The notes beneath the pieces are model-generated. The model saw only the letters and a list, made by a program, of their open reading frames with translations, searched no databases and had not been told where the DNA came from. Positions 6,201 to 6,219 of a DNA stretch of 6,219 nt are shown one piece after another; position 1 is the first letter of the stretch, and every line of letters starts with the position of its first letter. Made by a program: the position numbers and the translations under genes. The stretch comes from Lachnospiraceae bacterium (GTDB taxonomy: Bacteria > Bacillota > Clostridia > Lachnospirales > Lachnospiraceae). The stretch is taken from NCBI GenBank assembly GCA_017958465.1, contig JAGDCQ010000098.1, positions 1 to 6,219 on the forward strand, written 5' to 3'.

Positions 6201-6219
6201 ATTTAAGTGGAAGGTGCCG
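234..6219 (-). CDS. Giant repeat-containing surface protein with InlB B-repeat-like and CxxC modules (5' end outside window)
   Basis: One uninterrupted frame of about 1,995 codons ends at TAA (236..234). Residues below are counted from the GTG at 6197, but that GTG is probably internal: the frame stays open upstream (GTFHLNY before it) with no ribosome binding site. Order: charged alpha/beta region (1-190); two modules of about 92 residues (193-373); long amphipathic beta strands (480-880) with a Gly/Asp/Lys linker (629-661); Ig-like stretch (about 904-1006); aromatic helical segment (1060-1215); three InlB B-repeat-like units (1273-1484); two CxxC modules (1488-1567); three repeats of about 78 residues (1568-1799); a last CxxC module (1800-1850); beta-rich C-terminal domain (1851-1987). 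The composition fits an extracellular Clostridia adhesin or matrix protein. No catalytic motif, LPXTG or C-terminal membrane anchor is visible. The exact role is unknown. Confidence 0.93.
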   Translation of the reverse strand, partial: GTFHLNYVALKDTRLKRPVVVAGMELTEEAVRELITLRNSSLDEEVPFKLVLKEEDPINVDYSPQLGLENNEELEKKLKELGIDGLGVGKATRKELKKLYGLKEDDSLERFWREEMGLDIETVILLQQTVDNYEAMLKVTAEYYVVPAEGGFTPAELYSVEIKDTERLRFVYNKELTGESVNKFNFSLYEEPVNNLIAKDGIIYIPSDRVFGVVVSGGVYSLATDEQGNPVEEGADSGTLDYDGTLNVGDTIAVYTGEINNDGTVKTGEIAYFNITKVVGEGKYDYVRSQFEDVIFIPDVIPVKDDGSFDDGKCVVSASELDFSNPLYANLKLNADTKVEKGDFIAFYTGDITNAAAMQSVGFGRIYKVTQNGASLEIEYTKASQEEILDAMKIFTGYQDTDIPVTEEDARRLRNEMQRQVEESGYAEQASRFVISLLTDDKFDPETSEFSDEVKQLKFRTPDGKDLPVGEVRKLADGAKKVKVSDPTVNFAFSITLQHFEGKGIRAEFTVSLTIEIELNSVGSTTNKIEIQLMAGFEQEIILGLALKSSSEWKWYAFIPVLQEINLQASFRAGTFSGFGAVATVQTKADNNNEDEEWDKLITTTNGSLTTEAGGLAKLGGKLESLSNALDVLENGSGYQKEGKEKGGRKDGDDDGGSQGLSTGGGLADKYSGMLESDAEYIYLVKQELFRLAAHPDPFCLLEFSLEADFVVSMKINAMIGISISYGNAKQYCYNIKVFARKSTSTNEDIETPNFRTDFFAFGMIGFRVGVLIDVRVGLISTKMDSIGVTAEAGLYAELYGFLYVYYAWESGKGSEWGAMGSLLFEVGAYLEINFVAQLGDGKLSKSVELYANKWPFVQLGAVAVPMDFAIDEDDDKLDIEFTAGKSTMKVPDELFGINMMALATGEVEEENCDSKEKGLVSYSFSINGREYTQYSEEHFKVECFDLTGENGTVTSNHSFQYLPATNEIYVKPVDQNKDEYWGIIKFTYLNDAFGFNTQQYSRTVKVHWKGVPASASVNYYTQKEDGTYEFYKTGSFDGFDGVQYDLVINDDVMYQFDGYRLAKVHFSEQERMNDFVAGLEKLYDEAAAVFTKEKTPANFAALHDISEKYYTAFENRNNYFWYLERAIKEQRGTLYFLMIANETTADLYFDIATNYTNWYVLRDSEKDCSGLTQAEIMNETVDRYIVMHNNLKYGYFANWYQLCRKNAKVIDSMPAAISDYTSQQHGKDIDWFYCDCGKDAEVSLYTAMNSKDKWIPLTSDIEMPDRNVYIFGIPRFRGYTVTWMDGEEEIRKDTVPWNTVLEQMTGEEVEELGFGRMDGIDFGGWALPDGTPVGEGYVMPEEDIVLQAVWVPRKHTITCLSQYATVTFDAYVGDDILEAINNPYGYFGHRSVWVAEGSGTEIVPGMTMPNQDITIRLDRYEPKEYTITWMDGDKVVATTTGVFNRPVTAPDYKDESKGSYIMWYDPNGAAIVKDYIYAYDEDIVMTAKFFSGEHVWDDGVITKEPTCTEYGEITYTCKDCGEKRVEKVVFLGHNFPETGKVLKEATCSTDGEMELTCTRCGETKIEKIAATGAHKWGPTTYTWSADNSTVTATHRCSVCGHDETETVRTTSRLTRQATCEQAAVVTYTTEAFFSRDFTVQTKDIESAPALGHKWGTPVYTWSDDYSKVTATITCENDRTHTITETVSTTSRVTRAATYDTVGETTYTATFTNAAFTTQTKAVENIPQLDGTWNAPTYSWSADNSSVTATRTRVNNANDKETETIAATSNITAATCTAAGYAVYTATFTNPAFTKQTKTVELPALGHDWGTGTITKAEGPDLNEEGFYAMTWHAGERTYTCSRCGETKTETELVKTYAGDRWIMTRDGDEKYTYYITGSTHTLNLQDNYEQFLESGGNLTFAEYYSSVNDLETVEDVIRSVFGMFPDKKYYIIMDDGNPFTIGVEGSVTIIEGAKDTVIREYTGKSLTVKIRFTVDRPDIFTTPGDLTVIINWP
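237..647 (-). other. C-terminal unique beta-rich domain of the giant protein
   Basis: Residues 1851-1987 follow the last CxxC module. They contain short strands (KYTYYITGS, KKYYIIMDDG, SVTIIEG, SLTVKIRFTV, DLTVIINW) around one acidic helical stretch (about 1880-1915). The protein stops at TVIINWP, with no LPXTG motif, hydrophobic segment or basic tail. This rules out ordinary sortase anchoring by the visible C-terminus. The domain could itself mediate retention or ligand binding, but I do not recognise a named family. Confidence 0.55.
648..800 (-). repeat. Last CxxC module (HDWG ... CSRCGETKTET)
   Basis: Residues 1800-1850 begin with GHDWGTGTITKAEG and end with YTCSRCGETKTETE. This is the same pattern as the two CxxC modules at 1497..1736: a His-x-Trp opening followed by a Cys-x-x-Cys-Gly-Glu knuckle. 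It differs by replacing the PTC or ATC cysteine segment with a longer acidic segment (about 1809-1825). It caps the block of longer repeats, so the CxxC type brackets the Thr-rich type. Confidence 0.7.
801..1496 (-). repeat. Three tandem Thr-rich repeats of 78, 78 and 76 residues
   Basis: Units lie at 1263..1496 (residues 1568-1645), 1029..1262 (1646-1723) and 801..1028 (1724-1799). Each carries Trp near its start, then YTWS-x-D, VTAT, an ET-rich strand, TTSR or TSN, an AT[C/Y] step, YT-x-TF, F-T-x-QTK and a P-x-LGH or PQLDG closing. Unit 1 has CSVC plus ATC; unit 2 keeps one Cys of the pair and has ATY; unit 3 lacks the pair but keeps ATC. DNA-level similarity is also visible, for example gaccaggtgtaa in units 1 and 2. 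Such repeats are common stalk elements of Clostridia surface proteins; no enzymatic role is implied. Confidence 0.85.
1497..1736 (-). repeat. Two tandem CxxC modules of 39 and 41 residues
   Basis: Units at 1620..1736 (residues 1488-1526) and 1497..1619 (1527-1567) share the pattern H-x-[WF], then K-E-[PA]-T-C, G-E, then T-C-x-x-C-G-E-K/T-x-E-K-[VI], ending in GH or GAH. Each has three cysteines (1501, 1511, 1514 and 1541, 1551, 1554) and a histidine, so a small metal-bound knuckle or a disulfide plus one free thiol are both possible. The short unit leads directly into the longer repeats, whose first copy still has a CxxC pair. Confidence 0.82.
1746..2381 (-). repeat. Three InlB B-repeat-like (Listeria-Bacteroides repeat type) units
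   Basis: Unit 1 (2163..2381, residues 1273-1345) reads YTVTWMDG, then FGGWALPDGTPV, then MPEEDIVLQAVW, a near-classic B-repeat layout. Unit 2 (1956..2153, residues 1349-1414) is divergent, with ITCLSQYATVTF and MPNQDITIRL. Unit 3 (1746..1943, residues 1419-1484) returns to YTITWMDGDKVV and ends EDIVMTAKF, with WYDPNG in place of the W-x-x-x-DG core. The family is known as a beta-grasp-like spacer in surface proteins of Listeria, Bacteroidota and Clostridia. Here it probably acts as a stalk between the large N-terminal domains and the CxxC repeats. Confidence 0.82.
2553..3020 (-). other. Aromatic-rich helical segment inside the giant protein
   Basis: Residues 1060-1215 lack the strand-turn texture of their neighbours and read as helices: NDFVAGLEKLYDEAAAVF, ALHDISEKYYTAFENRNNYF, TVDRYIVMHNNLKYGYFANW. 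Trp, Tyr and Phe are very frequent. The beta segment before it (VNYYTQKEDGTYEF to FDGYRLAKV, about 1011-1058) and the one after it (DWFYCDCG to MPDRNVYIFG, 1224-1266) look like two halves of one MucBP- or B-repeat-like module, so this may be a helical insertion. I do not recognise a family. Confidence 0.5.
3558..4760 (-). other. Central region of long amphipathic beta strands
   Basis: Residues 480-880 contain many 12-20-residue strands with alternating or mostly hydrophobic character, for example FTVSLTIEIELNSVG, KIEIQLMAGFEQEIILGLAL, FVVSMKINAMIGISISYG, FRVGVLIDVRVGLIS and GVTAEAGLYAELYGFLYVYY. Gly and aromatic residues are common at strand ends. The hydrophobic stretches are broken by charges, so they are not ordinary transmembrane helices. 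A large beta sandwich, barrel-like or solenoid fold is suggested, but I cannot assign a named family. Confidence 0.55.
4215..4313 (-). other. Gly/Asp/Lys-rich low-complexity linker
   Basis: Residues 629-661 (from NGSGYQKEGKEKGG through DGDDDGGSQG to STGGGLA) are almost without hydrophobic residues. They sit between an Ala/Leu helical stretch (607-627) and a second helical stretch (about 662-687), in the middle of the beta-strand region. It is probably a flexible, surface-exposed loop or hinge that splits the central domain into two halves. Confidence 0.7.
5079..5621 (-). repeat. Duplicated module of about 92 residues sharing GDxIAxYTGxI
   Basis: Copy 1 covers residues 193-280 (5358..5621) and copy 2 residues 286-373 (5079..5342). 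Anchors line up at a constant offset of 91-93 residues: IIYIPS with VIFIPD, VGDTIAVYTGEI (241-252) with KGDFIAFYTGDI (334-345), and FNITKV with GRIYKV. The short core lies at 5442..5474 and 5163..5195. The sheet-rich pattern and the GD-x-hydrophobic turn suggest a small barrel or sandwich. I do not recognise a family, and identity outside the anchors is low, so the duplication is old. Confidence 0.65.

Overview
The window is almost entirely one very large minus-strand gene. Its reading frame ends at a TAA at 236..234 and stays open to the right edge (about 1,995 codons visible). The product looks like a multi-domain, extracytoplasmic, repeat-rich surface protein. It combines InlB B-repeat-like (Listeria-Bacteroides repeat type) modules, paired-cysteine (CxxC) modules and tandem Thr-rich modules of about 78 residues. 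This repertoire is typical of large surface proteins of gut and rumen Clostridia, especially Lachnospiraceae. The strong GGAGGA ribosome binding site before the next gene and the roughly half G+C coding sequence fit a member of the Bacillota. The taxonomic call is an inference from domain style only.

Layout, read in the direction of transcription (right to left). The N-terminus lies beyond base 6219. Bases 6219 to about 5625 encode a charged mixed alpha/beta region. Bases 5621..5079 hold two copies of a module of about 92 residues sharing GDxIAxYTGxI. Bases 4760..3558 encode a long series of amphipathic beta strands, interrupted by a Gly/Asp/Lys-rich linker. Next come an Ig-like stretch (about 3490..3180) and an aromatic-rich helical segment (about 3020..2553) that appears to interrupt a beta module. 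Three InlB B-repeat-like units lie at 2381..1746, two short CxxC modules at 1736..1497, three 78/78/76-residue repeats at 1496..801, and one last CxxC module at 800..648. A unique beta-rich C-terminal domain ends the protein, with no LPXTG motif or membrane anchor.

The intergenic stretch 55..233 holds a strong 19-bp hairpin whose T-run lies on the plus strand, a phased A/T tract, an 18-bp perfect palindrome and a GGAGGA site. The last three lie upstream of a second minus-strand gene, of which only 18 codons with a signal-peptide-like start are visible. The two genes are co-directional and 179 bp apart. The hairpin and possible promoter between them suggest that the second gene may be transcribed separately.

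No RNA gene, CRISPR array, transposase or integrase was seen. The unusual points are the architecture of the giant protein, the stepwise cysteine loss across its tandem repeats, the uncharacterised N-terminal and central domains, and the small regulatory-looking intergenic region.
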